From Leptidea sinapis (taxonomy: Eukaryota; Arthropoda; Insecta; Lepidoptera; Pieridae): a stretch of 64,000 bases of DNA. The notes beneath the pieces were generated by a model. The model saw only the letters and a list, made by a program, of their open reading frames with translations, did no database searches and was not told where the DNA came from. The stretch spans positions 3,422,501 to 3,486,500 of the forward strand of contig NC_066279.1 of NCBI RefSeq assembly GCF_905404315.1, written 5' to 3'. Both the position numbers and the translations under genes were made by a program. This document shows positions 54,690-64,000 of the stretch, one piece after another (the first letter of the stretch is position 1; each line of letters starts with the position of its first letter).

Positions 54690-55335
54690 GTCTGCGGACT
54701 TTCCATTCCTGACAAGTGGCAATATATTCTGGGCTTAATTTCAACCTTCTGTCAACTGGCTCAACTGGCTCATACTGGCAGGTGGACTGCTTATAATAGT
54801 CAAGTTATACACTCTACCAATGACTTTGACGTTGCGAAGAGATGTCTCTTCATGTGCTAAGGCACATGAAGAGACATGCAGGGGGGTGCAGTAAGCTGCA
54901 TCTATTACTGAGAGTGGACAACGCATACCAAGTACCGCCCCTTTTCTATTGCCTGTTATATTCAATTTGACTTTGCGTCCGCGAACTCTTCTTTCGATTA
55001 CTGATATTTCATGCCTATGCTGACTAGCGGCTATACAATCTGGGCTTACTTTCAACCTTCAGTCAATTACGATTAACTAACAGGTTTATATTGGAAAGTG
55101 GACTGCTTAGAGGAGTCCAGCTGTGCCGTGTCCACTTCTCTTCATGTGCCTTTTCTACCGCATTTTTCACAGAGAGTACTTGTATAGCGCTCATAACACG
55201 GTTCTTTACGAACTTTCTTTCACGTATTACCAAACTGCGGAATGTATTTCTTTCTGCGGAATTTGCTTGTATGTTGAAAGTCTAAATGCTCAAAATACTA
55301 TTGTGAAACCTCTTCAAGATTACGTGAGTTACTTT
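54690..55335. repeat. Local duplication of LINE-like DNA
   Basis: tctgggctta(a/c)tttcaacctt occurs at 54,728 and 55,039 (offset ~310), and gtggactgctta at 54,782 and 55,097. Plus frames after 55,120 read CLFYRIFHREY and FTNFLSRITKLRNVF, like the C-terminal region of Jockey-type ORF2. So it is probably a duplicated old LINE fragment. Confidence 0.45.
54842..54877. repeat. Perfect 16-bp palindrome, 4-nt loop
   Basis: atgtctcttcatgtgc (54,842-54,857) pairs exactly with 54,862-54,877 across the loop taag. Confidence 0.9.
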
Positions 55336-55530
55336 TAGTAATTATAATATACTAGTGAACTTTATATCACTATAAATTTTCATAATAGTTAATTGGACTT
55401 GCCATTAAAGCGCGTGGTTCTTTAGTTATTTCACTTTTTTTTTAATTTAAACTAAGGGATAAAAGTACTTATATTTAGTGTAATATTTTTTACAAAGCCT
55501 CGGCATCAATAACACCCCGTATGTCATTTT

Positions 55531-56095
55531 TTATTTATTTATTTATTTTAGATGTACCAACAATAATTAAACTTAACATTAACAATTGATTTACACTTAC
55601 ATACTAATTCTAGGCTGGTTACACGTATTCTAATTTGATACATTCAACATTTGAAATAAGAAAGAATTTAGTAAATTTAATCTTAATATTAGAAACTGTA
55701 CAATGTAAATATACATTATGTGATTAAAGTGTGAAATTACAAATTAAAAGTAAGAATTAATAAGTGGTTAACAATCTAATACAAACTGATATCAATCGTG
55801 GTCGTGATATTTTCTAAAACTTTTTTTCTATATGACATAAACGTGTCGTGAAAAATGTCAATGTGATGATCTTTGATATCGTTAAGTGTTGTAGATATTC
55901 TATTAAAAGGACCGTATTGTTTCACATTCATTCTATAATAATTATTTGAAAATATTTTATTAATATTTTGTCTTGGTAAACATCTTGGAATGGAGAAATT
56001 AAGTTTGGATATTATGTTAAGTTCTAAGGATCCGTGTATAATTTTAAAAAGGCCGCAAACGTCCAGAAACTTTCATTTGTTGGATAGAAAAACTA
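55531..56095 (-). mobile_element. LINE 3' end with (AAAT)n tail, partly readable ORF
   Basis: Tail ttatttatttatttatttta at 55,533-55,552. On the minus strand, before the UTR, about 95 codons read CGLFKIIHGSLELNIISKLN, FSIPRCLPRQNINKIF, RMNVKQYGPFNRISTTLND and HHIDIFHDTFMSYRKKVL. The layout (LFK--HG ... P---- ... N-Y----P-NR ... DIF) is that of the C-terminal end of insect non-LTR RT proteins. Related to the plus copy at 1.5-2.0 kb. Confidence 0.65.
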
Positions 56096-56110
56096 TCTTA
56101 AAATGATTTA

Positions 56111-56392
56111 CGGCCGATTCCCAATATACTATCTACAGATAGAGATAAATTACTACCTTCTACTGTCAGTAATCAGATGTCAATACTCTGAAGCTGTCCC
56201 AATATACCCGATAATTCATTCTTGTCGCCTTATTGGGACGCGTGAATTGCAATTTCCATACAAACTCCCATTGACAGACAGCGTGCACGGATATGGTGAG
56301 TTACCGTCGATAAGTTTATTGGGACAGAAAAGTCAACGATAGTTACGATTATTATCTCAAGTAAGATATAGACTGAATATTGAGAACGGCCG
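56111..56392. mobile_element. MITE, 282 bp, TTA target duplication
   Basis: Begins and ends with cggccg; outward TTA on both sides (56,108-56,110; 56,393-56,395). Beyond the first 10 bp the ends are similar (ccaatatactatct / tcaatattcagtct). The interior (gtcccaatatacccgataat, ttattgggacgcgtgaattg) is non-coding. TTA duplication suggests a Harbinger-type element. It sits ~170 bp before the P450 ATG. Confidence 0.6.
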
Positions 56393-56499
56393 TTAATCTG
56401 TCAGTAACGTGATCGATTTTAGTGGCCGGTCTTTAAAAGGTATTAGCAATATATTTTCTATACTGTCTTAAGAAGTTGCGATAAATAACATAATATATT

Positions 56500-56565
56500 A
56501 CATATATTAAACAAGGTCCACTCGCCTATTGCCATTTGTTCAAAGTTAGTCGTTCAGTGCTGATC
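56500..56565 (+). promoter_or_regulatory. Putative P450 core promoter and short 5' leader
   Basis: A TATA-like run (acatatattaaaca, about 56,499-56,512) lies ~45 bp before an arthropod initiator word TCAGT at 56,554-56,558 and ~55 bp before the ATG. Distances are not ideal for a TATA/Inr pair; transcription may start near 56,530-56,556. Assigned by position and wording only. Confidence 0.3.
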
Positions 56566-56722
56566 ATGAATCTGTTGTTAGTTAGTGTTGTGTTGTTATT
56601 GTGGTATTTGTTGTTTCGATATAAAAGGCGAAGGCTTTACGAATTAGCTGAACCAATACCAGGGATTGAAGAAAATTTACCATTTTTGGGGGTTCTGAAA
56701 CATTCATATAATGCGATTGATA
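56566..56722 (+). CDS. Cytochrome P450 (CYP4 clan), exon 1
   Basis: 52 codons plus one base, ending at the donor A|GTAAGTAC (56,722/56,723; phase 1). Residues 3-17 are a hydrophobic signal-anchor (LLLVSVVLLLWYLLF), followed by a basic stop-transfer patch (RYKRRR, 18-23), RLYELAE, and the proline hinge PIPGIEENLPFLG (30-42) that sets the catalytic domain on the cytosolic face of the ER. The pattern W--FR---RR-YELA--IPG----LPF-G is that of insect CYP4-clan proteins, many of which act on fatty acids, odorants or plant toxins. The ATG at 56,566 is the only one in frame; the frame continues upstream to 56,536 without one. About 90 percent of the protein (~500 residues expected) must lie in further exons; none is certain in this window. 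Family number not assigned. Confidence 0.8.
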
Positions 56723-56906
56723 GTAAGTACTTTTGAAATGTAGGTGTTTTATACAATTTTTATATAAATTCTGAAATAAATTAAACTGAAAAATATTGCC
56801 TGTGCCATTGATGGGTTTATTATTATTAATAAATTTAAAACTATTGTTAACATTTAATTATAGAAGTTAATATTCCCTTTATCATGTACAAGACTTATAT
56901 ATAGTA

Positions 56907-57306
56907 CTAGTTCACCCAGCAAACGTTGTATTACCATATAAAGTTTTATAAATTCAATAATTAGAACTTTTGGATTATAAAAATAGATGACGACCGATTC
57001 ACAGACTTAAAAATGATATATCATAATTTATCTTACATAGATACATACTGAAGAATACAATAATATTAAAATCGCGATAGAAAAATAGGTGATTATCATG
57101 AAGAGTTGAAAATTTAGGGTTGTATGTATTTTTTAATAAAAAATAAAGAATTTATCTAAAAATTAAAAAAAAAAAAATAGGGTTGGACTACCCTTAACAT
57201 TTAGGGGGTTGAAAAATAGATGTTGTTCAATTCTCAGACCTAACCAATATGCACACAAAATTTCATGAGAATCGATCACCGCGACACGAGAATTTTATGT
57301 ACTAGA
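56907..57306 (-). mobile_element. Non-autonomous Helitron in the P450 intron
   Basis: Minus strand: A|TCTAGTACATAAAATTCTCG at 57,306; CTAG|T at 56,907-56,910, with a decayed hairpin block (cacccagcaaacgttgtatt on +). 400 bp, non-coding. Same family as 58,640-58,994. Confidence 0.75.
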
Positions 57307-58131
57307 TACATCACAAAATAAATATTAAAAATTTCTACATTTACGCAACAAACATAAAAGGAAAAAGGGGTACAAACTAATGCTGAATCACCATCACCAA
57401 TTCCATGATTTTGGAATACGGTTGCAAATACCTGATAGATTTTGTAAGTCTAATATTTAAAAATATATCATAAAAAGACAATAATAATTATCAGAAACAT
57501 ATTATGAAAAATAAAAATTTGTATAAAAACATGAGGCACCAATATATTTTAACTCCAAGTTGATTATTTGGCACAACAACTGTACTGATTATAAATACTT
57601 CATCTATTAACTCCCTTATTAATAATGGTCCGCTTACTTTAAACAGCCGCTAAGGAGTGTTTTTTCTCATTCTGACTTAGGTCAATAGAAGAAAACAGAG
57701 TGAGAATTAGCAATGCTTTAAGTTAGCAGACTATTATGAATAAGGGGGTAAATAGTTACTCATGTATTAAACCTATTAGAAAATTGTAAAGCATTTTATA
57801 GTTAACGCGGAAAGATATAAACGGAAAAATATTTTGATCGACTACTCAAAAGAGCTGGGTCTATCTGGAAAATTTTGTTTTTTATTGACAAATTTTCAAG
57901 TGGTCCAAATGTTTTTAGGTCAGGAACTGATGGTGATGCGTTACATTAACTAAGACTAAATTCAACAATTAAAATCCATACACTCGATAAACTAATATTA
58001 TTTAATGAAGAGCAGTTAGAAATTTAAAAAAATCTTATTTGATTATATATTATCATGTAATAAACATAAATAGAAAGAACTTATACTAACAAGTTTTTCA
58101 AACAGGTTCGTGCCTACTTAAACATAAACAT
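57307..58131. other. Probable P450 intron, nothing recognised
   Basis: AT-rich; no frame resembling a P450 exon was found on the plus strand. Confidence 0.35.
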
Positions 58132-58447
58132 AAAACCAGTGGGAGGCTCCTTGCACACGATGCTGGCTAGATTATGGGTACCACAACTTCGCCTATTTCT
58201 GCCGTGAAGCAGTAATGTGTAAGCATTATTGTGTTTCGGCCTGAAGGGCACCGCAGTTAGAGAAATTACTGGGCAAATGAGACTTATCATCTTGTGTCTC
58301 AAGGTGACGAGTGCAATTGTAGTGTCGCTAAGCATTTCTGGGTTTCTCAAGAATGCTGAGTGGCACTGCATTGTAACAAGCAGGGCGTATTAATTACCAT
58401 AAGCTGAGCGTCCTGCTCGTCTCGTCCCTTACTGTCATAAAAAAATA
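58132..58447 (+). mobile_element. ~310-bp retroposon, copy 10
   Basis: Complete plus copy from aaccagtgggaggctccttg to cttactgtcataaaaaaata. Confidence 0.75.
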
Positions 58448-58639
58448 CTGATTTCTTCGAAGTTAAAAAGCCAAAGCTACAAACGTTTTAAGAATTTTGC
58501 TTGTCAATATTAATGTAATCTAAAAAGATATAAATAATATATAATTTAATATGAAATGCAGATTATGCACCTATTTATAATTATAATTTTTATTCTCATC
58601 AAATTTCTCGTAAATATTACATAAAATGTATATATTACA

Positions 58640-58994
58640 CTAGCTGACCCGGCAAACGTTGTTTTGCCATATAAAGTATAATTCACGCGATAGTTTTATA
58701 AGTAATAAAATATTGCCTATATTATAGCCTGTACATCATTTTGTTCTATTGTCAATAGTTTTTGCAGCGCACGCAAAAATAGGTTTTCGATTTTACACCT
58801 TGTGTTACAAAATAGCAATTTTATTACGGATCCCTAATTTTGAAAAAAAAAAAAAAAACAACATAGCCTACAGCCTTCCTCGATAAATGGACTACCCAAC
58901 ACTGAAAGAATCATTCAAATCGGACCAGTAGTACCAGAGATTAGCGCGTTCAAACAAACAAACAAACATTGCAGCTTTATAATATTAGTATAGA
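58640..58994 (-). mobile_element. Intact-ended non-autonomous Helitron
   Basis: Minus strand starts A|TCTATACTAATATTATAAAG at 58,994 and ends CTAG|T at 58,640-58,643, with a perfect hairpin ggcaaa-cgttgt-tttgcc 8-11 nt before the end. 355 bp; the best-preserved Helitron ends in the window. Confidence 0.85.
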
Positions 58995-60344
58995 TAATAT
59001 TTACGGATATAGGGATTACAAATTATTATTTAATATTATGATACTTATTTTGCCAATTGGTTTAATACCTTGCAAATAAGCATTTTTTTACATATTTGTT
59101 ATTTTACAAATTACTTATTTTATTTTTAAATTTAAATATGAATCCTAATGATACAATAATCAAATTTCTTACTAAAAACTTTTATGATCAAATGCTATCG
59201 TGTATTAATATCGAAGTATTAAATAAATACTCTATAAACATGTTGTTAAAATTAAGAATTCATAACGCATTCAATTATGCTATTTATAGCATATACTATT
59301 TAGAATTACTTTCTTAATTTAGTCTTATAGCTTATTGTTTGAAAAGCATAAATGAAGTTTCTTTTTTAATTAATTCTTTTGGAAGTTAAATTTTTTGTGA
59401 CTAAATGAGTCACAATTTGTCGGTAAATAGTATTTAAGTAGAAGGTCTTACTGGGATCTGTTATTCTATTCATGGGCTTTTAAAATCCATACTTAGCTAA
59501 TTTTTACCTCTAGATAGAGCCTCTTGCTGCCAGGTTTATTACTTTAGTGTGCGTGACAAGCTACGTCTTACATTCGCGATTTGTATTTTGTGTAAGTGTG
59601 CGTGCATTGCTCAAAATAACTTTTAAATGTTAATCATAATTTCGTCGTTTTCACAGCTGTCACAGTCTATCAAGACGTATAAAATGATCTAAGATATTAG
59701 ACATGCAAATTTTCGCACACATTAATAACTAATTAATATAAATAACCAAATATATGGTTGCATGAGATACTAAGTCAAAGGGAATGAAAGGATTTTTCTG
59801 TCCAATAAATGCTCTTCTAGAACGGTATTATGCAATGCTTATTCCATTTTATGATTTGAGACAATATAATCGGCTGTTTTGAGAGCTGTGTAACTTTTGT
59901 TCTTTGACAGTTGATTTGAAATGGATAGACGTAATTGTAATCCCGAAAAACTTCATGTGATTTACTTCGAATATTTTTACCTTGTGAAAGTCCAACTGGA
60001 TTTTTTATGTTGAATTTTATTTTGTGGAAATTAATGAAGTTTGAGTTTTCTTAATAAATTGAATTGTAAAACCATCTTCGTTTATTGTTAACAATGTCAT
60101 TTACTTATTTAGTTTAGTTTTTCTTTAGAAAAAATAAAGGAGACACTCCCTAACCTGAGACATTTCCTCGTGGAAATCATATTTTGTTAAATTATTAAGC
60201 TCTGATTGAATACAATTTCCATACGAGATCAAAAGTTTTTTTTATTTTTTATTAGACTATTCCTTAACCTTCTCCATCACATAACTGACTATATAATATA
60301 AAATGTATAAATGAAAAAGATATCTAAGAAACTTTAATTTTATA
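58995..60344. other. Intergenic or intron, nothing recognised
   Basis: One 73-codon AT-rich frame (59,096-59,317) has no P450 features. No bounded repeats. Confidence 0.3.
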
Positions 60345-60390
60345 AAAGCGCGTACACCTTCCTGTTCGTCAGCAACCCTGCGTTGTCCTT

Positions 60391-62249
60391 ACGTCTGTAA
60401 AGCTAGAAAGCTCAAATCAGCAGAATCACTCGTTTTATATCTCAAAATTTAGTGCTCATTTAGTGCTAATTTAGTGCTGATAACAGATATTTGGTGCTGT
60501 GATAGGGGGACTAAAAATGAGAACACTGCTAACTTTTCATTAAGCTAGCAGTGTACCATTCGTGACCGCGTTATGATACAGTTGGAGCGACAGGCACATC
60601 AGCTAATAATTTAGTGCTGCCTGTACAAGCAAACAGATTTTAAAAAATTTTTTTTTTTTTTATTTTTTTTCAAATCAACTACTGCTAATATAACTACTCC
60701 AGTAGTCTCAAGAGCAAGAAGAAGTCTCGAAAACGGAAACTAATGGAATTAAAAGACATTACCATTTAGTGCTCAATTAGTGCTGTCAGCACAGCAAAAG
60801 ATTTTTGAAAAATAATTAATTTTTTATTTTTTTTCAAATCAACTACTGCTTGTATAACGACGCTAGCAGCCTTAAGAGCTAGAGAGAGACTTTAAAACGG
60901 AAACTAATGAAATTGAAAGACGTCACTATTTAATGCTGAATTAGTGCTGTCGTTGTAGCAAAGGAGTTTTGAAAAAATTTTATTTTTTAATTTTTTTCAA
61001 AGCAACTACTGCTAGTGTAACGACTCCAGTAGTCTCAAGAGCAAGTAGAAGACTCGAAAATGGAAACTAATGGATTTTGTGCTCAATTAGTGCTGTCAGG
61101 ACAGCAAAAGATTTTTGAAAAATATTTTTAATTTTTCAAATTAACTGGTGATTGTATAACGACGCCAACAGTCTTAAGAGCGAGAAGAAGACTATATATG
61201 GCATTAATTACATATTTGAACGTAATAACTAATCCTTTTTTACACTAATATTTGTGTGGCCTCCATAATGTTCTTCATGACTTAACTCTAACAAATTTAT
61301 TATGACTTAGTTTCCGTTTTAGAGTCTTCTTCTAGCTTTCAAGACTGATTATTTTTCAAAAATCATTATTTTTCAAAAAATTTTTTTTTTATGAAAATAA
61401 GGGACAAGACGAGCAGCACGTTCATCTGATGGTAATTGATACGCCCTGCCCATTACAATGCAGTGCCACTCAGGATTCTTGAAACCCACAAAAATTCTGA
61501 GCGGCACAACAACTGCGCTCGTCACCTTGAGACAAAATATTAAGTCTCATTTGCCCAGTAATTTCACTAGCTACGGCGCCCTTCAGACCGAAATAAAGTA
61601 GCGCTTACACATTATTGCTTCACGGCAGAAATAGGCGCCGTTGTGGTACCCATATCTAATCTTTTGCTGTGCTGACAGCACTAATTGAGCACTAAATTGT
61701 GACGTCTTATAATTCTATTAGTTTCCGTTTTCGAATCTTCTTCCAGCTCTTGAGACTGCTGGAGTCGTTATACTAGCAGTAATTGCTTTGAAAAATAATA
61801 AAAAAAAATTGTTGTTCAAAACTCCTTTACTACACCGACAGCACTATTTCAGCACTAAATAATGCCGTCTTTTAATTCCATCAGTTTCCATTTTCGAGTC
61901 TTCTTCTTGCTCTCAAGACTGCTAGAGTCGTTATATTAGCAGTAGTTGATTTGAAAAAAAAAAAAAAAAATTTTTTTAAATATGTTTGCTTGTACAGGCA
62001 GCACTAATTGAGCACTAAATTATTAGCTGATGTGCCTCTCGTTCCAACTGTATCATAACGCGGTCACGAATGGTACACTGCTAGCTTAATGAAAAGTTAG
62101 CAGTGTTCTCATTTTTAGTCCCCTTATCACAGGACCAAATATCTGTTATCAGCACTAAATTAGCACTAAATTAGCACTAAATGAGCACTAAAGTTTGAGA
62201 TATAAAACGAGTGATTCTGCTGACTTGACCTTTCTAGCTTTACAGCTGT
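60391..62249. mobile_element. Long foldback element, MULE-like 9-bp target duplication
   Basis: Two ~800-bp arms are complementary along almost their whole length. Outer ends: acgtctgtaaagctagaaag and, reverse complemented, acagctgtaaagctagaaag. Then both arms carry gcagaatcactcgttttata, clusters of tttagtgct, tcattaagctagcagtgta..., and tandem subunits of ~164 bp (caactactgct at 60,676, 60,840, 61,003 on the left; agcag at 61,776 and 61,940 on the right). The spacer is about 61,200-61,310. Flanks gttgtcctt (60,382-60,390) and gttattcct (62,250-62,258) both align to gtgattcct of the LINE target, i.e. a decayed 9-bp duplication. No transposase. A later retroposon sits at 61,383-61,655. Confidence 0.75.
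61383..61655 (-). mobile_element. ~310-bp retroposon, copy 11, inside the foldback
   Basis: Antisense copy with tttatgaaaataagggacaa, gatacgccctgcccattaca, cccagtaatttcactagcta and aaataggcgccgttgtggta; it lacks the last ~40 bp. Interrupts the right arm, so it is younger than the foldback. Confidence 0.75.
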
Positions 62250-62330
62250 GTTATTCCTCTGGTCAACTCTAGTGATCATCAGGTGACCCGTACGCTCGTT
62301 TGTCCTCCTCTTCCATAAAAAAAGATTCAC

Positions 62331-62860
62331 TTAAAGAAATTATAAATGTGTTTACAGCTAGTAGGGATAATATTTATGAATTTGTCTAACGCGATATACT
62401 ATAGAATTGAATATATTTCTTAAGTAAAGTAAGCTATATATATAAAATAAACTGTAACACCTTGATTTACGCTACCACGACTTACGTAAAGCTGGATTTA
62501 CGTGTGTTTTTAATCTCCTCGAATAGTATTTTATCTGAACTATGTCGATTTCTTTTATGACAGAATAGGTAAAATTTATTATCTGTGACCTATTAATTTT
62601 CTATCTATAAAGTGTGAGTTTCTTATTACTTGAAAGACTTGTTTCATCCAAATGTAATAGAAGTCAAAGATTTCGATACAAAAAAACGTGTGCATCTGGG
62701 AACGCCGCCGGACATAAGTGATATGTTCAAATAATCTAAGTTAGTTAGAACTATTTCATATTGAGAGAAAAAAAGAAAGAAAGAAAGAAAAAATGTATAT
62801 TGACGTCAGTATACATTCTGATTATAGTTCTCAAAGTAATACTATTCTAATTATGATCTA
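62331..62860. other. Intergenic or intron with a small AAAG microsatellite
   Basis: The microsatellite is at 62,766-62,792 (aaaaaaagaaagaaagaaag). Nothing else recognised. Confidence 0.35.
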
Positions 62861-63043
62861 ATGACGCCAATAGGCCCCCATCTCAGCATAGTTGTGGTTT
62901 CGAAAGAATTCACAACACTGGTCTTCCGTGGAAACCCGGAGAACGCTACTAACGCGCACTCCTATCTCATGAAGGTTTACAAACTATTGAATCTCTATGA
63001 GCACAGAGCACAAAAAGTAGTGAAACTAGGGTCTAAAATTTAA
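62861..63043 (+). pseudogene. Possible P450 exon fragment, order unclear
   Basis: The 60-codon frame reads TPIGPHLSIVVVSKEFTTLV followed by GNPENATNAHSYLMKVYKLL and YEHRAQKVVKLG. IGPHLSIVVVSKEF resembles the beta-1 strands of CYP4-clan P450s (W-GP-L-IVV--PED), and the second half resembles the A-helix region that normally stands before it. The two therefore seem swapped. A candidate acceptor (ctcagcatag, 62,891-62,900) would keep phase 1 with exon 1 and the same frame. No good donor follows; the frame ends at TAA. Either a rearranged exon, or a chance resemblance. Confidence 0.3.
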
Positions 63044-64000
63044 ACTAAAGCAATTAATTTATTTTTTCAGGAACAATACAATTAAATTTAAATTATTCTT
63101 GCCATTGCCACACAACACAATCTTATTTTTTTAAATATATATTGAAATTATTTGACTTGAGAAAAGCTTTGATTATTACTTAAATTTTATGTATATTAAT
63201 ATGATAATGTAAGGAAAGGTTATATTTTATTAATAAAACATTTTATTGATAATAAAATATATTTTATTGTCAGTTACAAATTTTGAATATGAAGGTTAGA
63301 ACTTTGTGTATGTAAATTATTAGTATCATTATTTAATCCTATAAAAGTAGCAATTGGTTAGAGTGAGAGAGGAGGAGCCAGTCTACCGCTGCCGTATGCG
63401 TGAGAGAAAGGGAAGCCAGACAGACTGGCGCCGTAACGCGTATCGTTACGAAGCCGTTACGAACCCTCCCAAAAGAAGTGATCATTTCAATAAAAATTGT
63501 TAATTAGCATAGAAGTTAAATCTACCGGAATTAATTGTCAGAATACTTAAAAAGAATCAGAAAAAAATCTCGATGTTTCTTAGCAGGGGAAAATAACATA
63601 TTTATGACTTCAACCATTATTTTCTTAACTCAAACTGTTTACATAAACATTTTATAAAAAATAGTTCATATGCGAAATTATAACTGACGCGAATTTGACG
63701 TACTTAAGCTGTCTCAGCTCAGCAAAGAGTATAATAATATATAGGGAAAAGAGAGCCCTCTCTACGCATTATGAGCTGCCTATTTGAAAACTAGTGCCAT
63801 CTGTAGATTGGCCCCGAAAATAACTATATATTAGCTCAAAATTATGAAATTCATTTTTAATGTTGTGACATAATTAAATAACTAACTCTACTTTTTAATG
63901 TAGGTATTGCAATTTTTTACCATGTTGAAATTGCGCGTAGAGTTAGTTATTTAATTTTGCCACAGCATAGAACATAAAGGATAGGATTTAGTAGTGTTGG
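63044..64000. other. Intergenic; inverted repeat near the end
   Basis: A GC-richer piece at 63,365-63,475 (cgtaacgcgtatcgttacga) is not assigned. No coding frame. Confidence 0.3.
63864..63964. repeat. 28-bp inverted repeat, 45-nt loop
   Basis: 63,872-63,891 (aattaaataactaactctac) pairs exactly with 63,937-63,956; pairing extends to tgtg/caca with two mismatches (arms 63,864-63,891 and 63,937-63,964). Confidence 0.85.

Larger units (their letters stand above)
60345..62330 (+). mobile_element. Jockey-clade LINE 3' tip, split by a foldback element
   Basis: Left part 60,345-60,390 (aaagcgcgtacaccttcctg, cagcaaccctgcgttgtcct) and right part 62,250-62,330 (gttattcctctggtcaactc, catcaggtgacccgtacgct, cctcctcttccataaaaaaa) make one LINE 3' end. 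Confidence 0.7.

Noticed and set aside
59096..59317. 73-codon frame as P450 exon 2.
   Set aside because: The peptide is low-complexity AT-driven and has no P450 motif; no splice sites fit phase 1.
1..64000. A novel defence, biosynthetic or toxin system.
   Set aside because: Only one host exon and many dead mobile elements could be read; no cluster of intact genes exists on either strand.

Overview
The window looks like nuclear DNA from a moth or butterfly. It is AT-rich, has almost no long open frames, and is filled with transposable elements of types familiar from Lepidoptera: RTE, Jockey and CR1/Daphne-like non-LTR elements with short tandem tails, Helitrons ending in a hairpin plus CTAG, Tc1/mariner, piggyBac, Harbinger-type MITEs and tRNA-derived SINEs. 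I see no rRNA gene, no functional tRNA, no CRISPR array and no prokaryotic gene organisation. All identifications come from reading the sequence and recalled family features; no search was run.

Only one host gene is well supported: the first exon of a CYP4-clan cytochrome P450 at about 56,566-56,722 (+). It has a membrane anchor, a basic stretch, a proline hinge and a clean GTAAGT donor. A Harbinger-like MITE sits about 170 bp upstream of its ATG. Downstream the presumed intron is loaded with two Helitrons, a retroposon and a large foldback element. A weak P450-like fragment at 62,861-63,043 may be an exon or a scrambled remnant.

Layout. 1-5.2 kb: LINE 3' ends, transposase and RTE remnants. 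5.2-8.6 kb: a short Helitron, a full-length dead mariner, then three head-to-tail Helitrons. 8.6-19.4 kb: LINE fragments, copies of a ~310-bp retroposon and a MITE split by a LINE. 19.8-21.3 kb: a Tc1-like element with a nearly intact transposase. 22-34 kb: a Harbinger-type MITE, SINEs, LINE fragments, small palindromes and a ~960-bp DNA transposon. 35-42 kb: RTE endonuclease remnants beside a ~100-bp minisatellite, an inverted-repeat element, a tRNA-module repeat and a piggyBac deletion derivative. 42-47 kb: mostly AT-rich DNA with solo LINE and retroposon copies. 47.3-52.4 kb: a degraded Helitron whose PIF1-like helicase gene is split by a 2.8-kb Jockey-clade LINE. 52.5-56.1 kb: RTE plus a second minisatellite and LINE remnants. 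56.1-64 kb: the P450 exon and its TE-rich flank, including a 1.86-kb foldback element that interrupts a LINE fragment and is itself interrupted by a retroposon.

All element genes that I could read through carry stops, frameshifts or deletions, so the window appears to be a fossil bed with several clear nesting orders rather than an active module. The most unusual structures are the foldback element, the twice-occurring minisatellite, the precise Helitron tandem, the LINE-in-helicase nest, and the long direct repeats flanking one retroposon.
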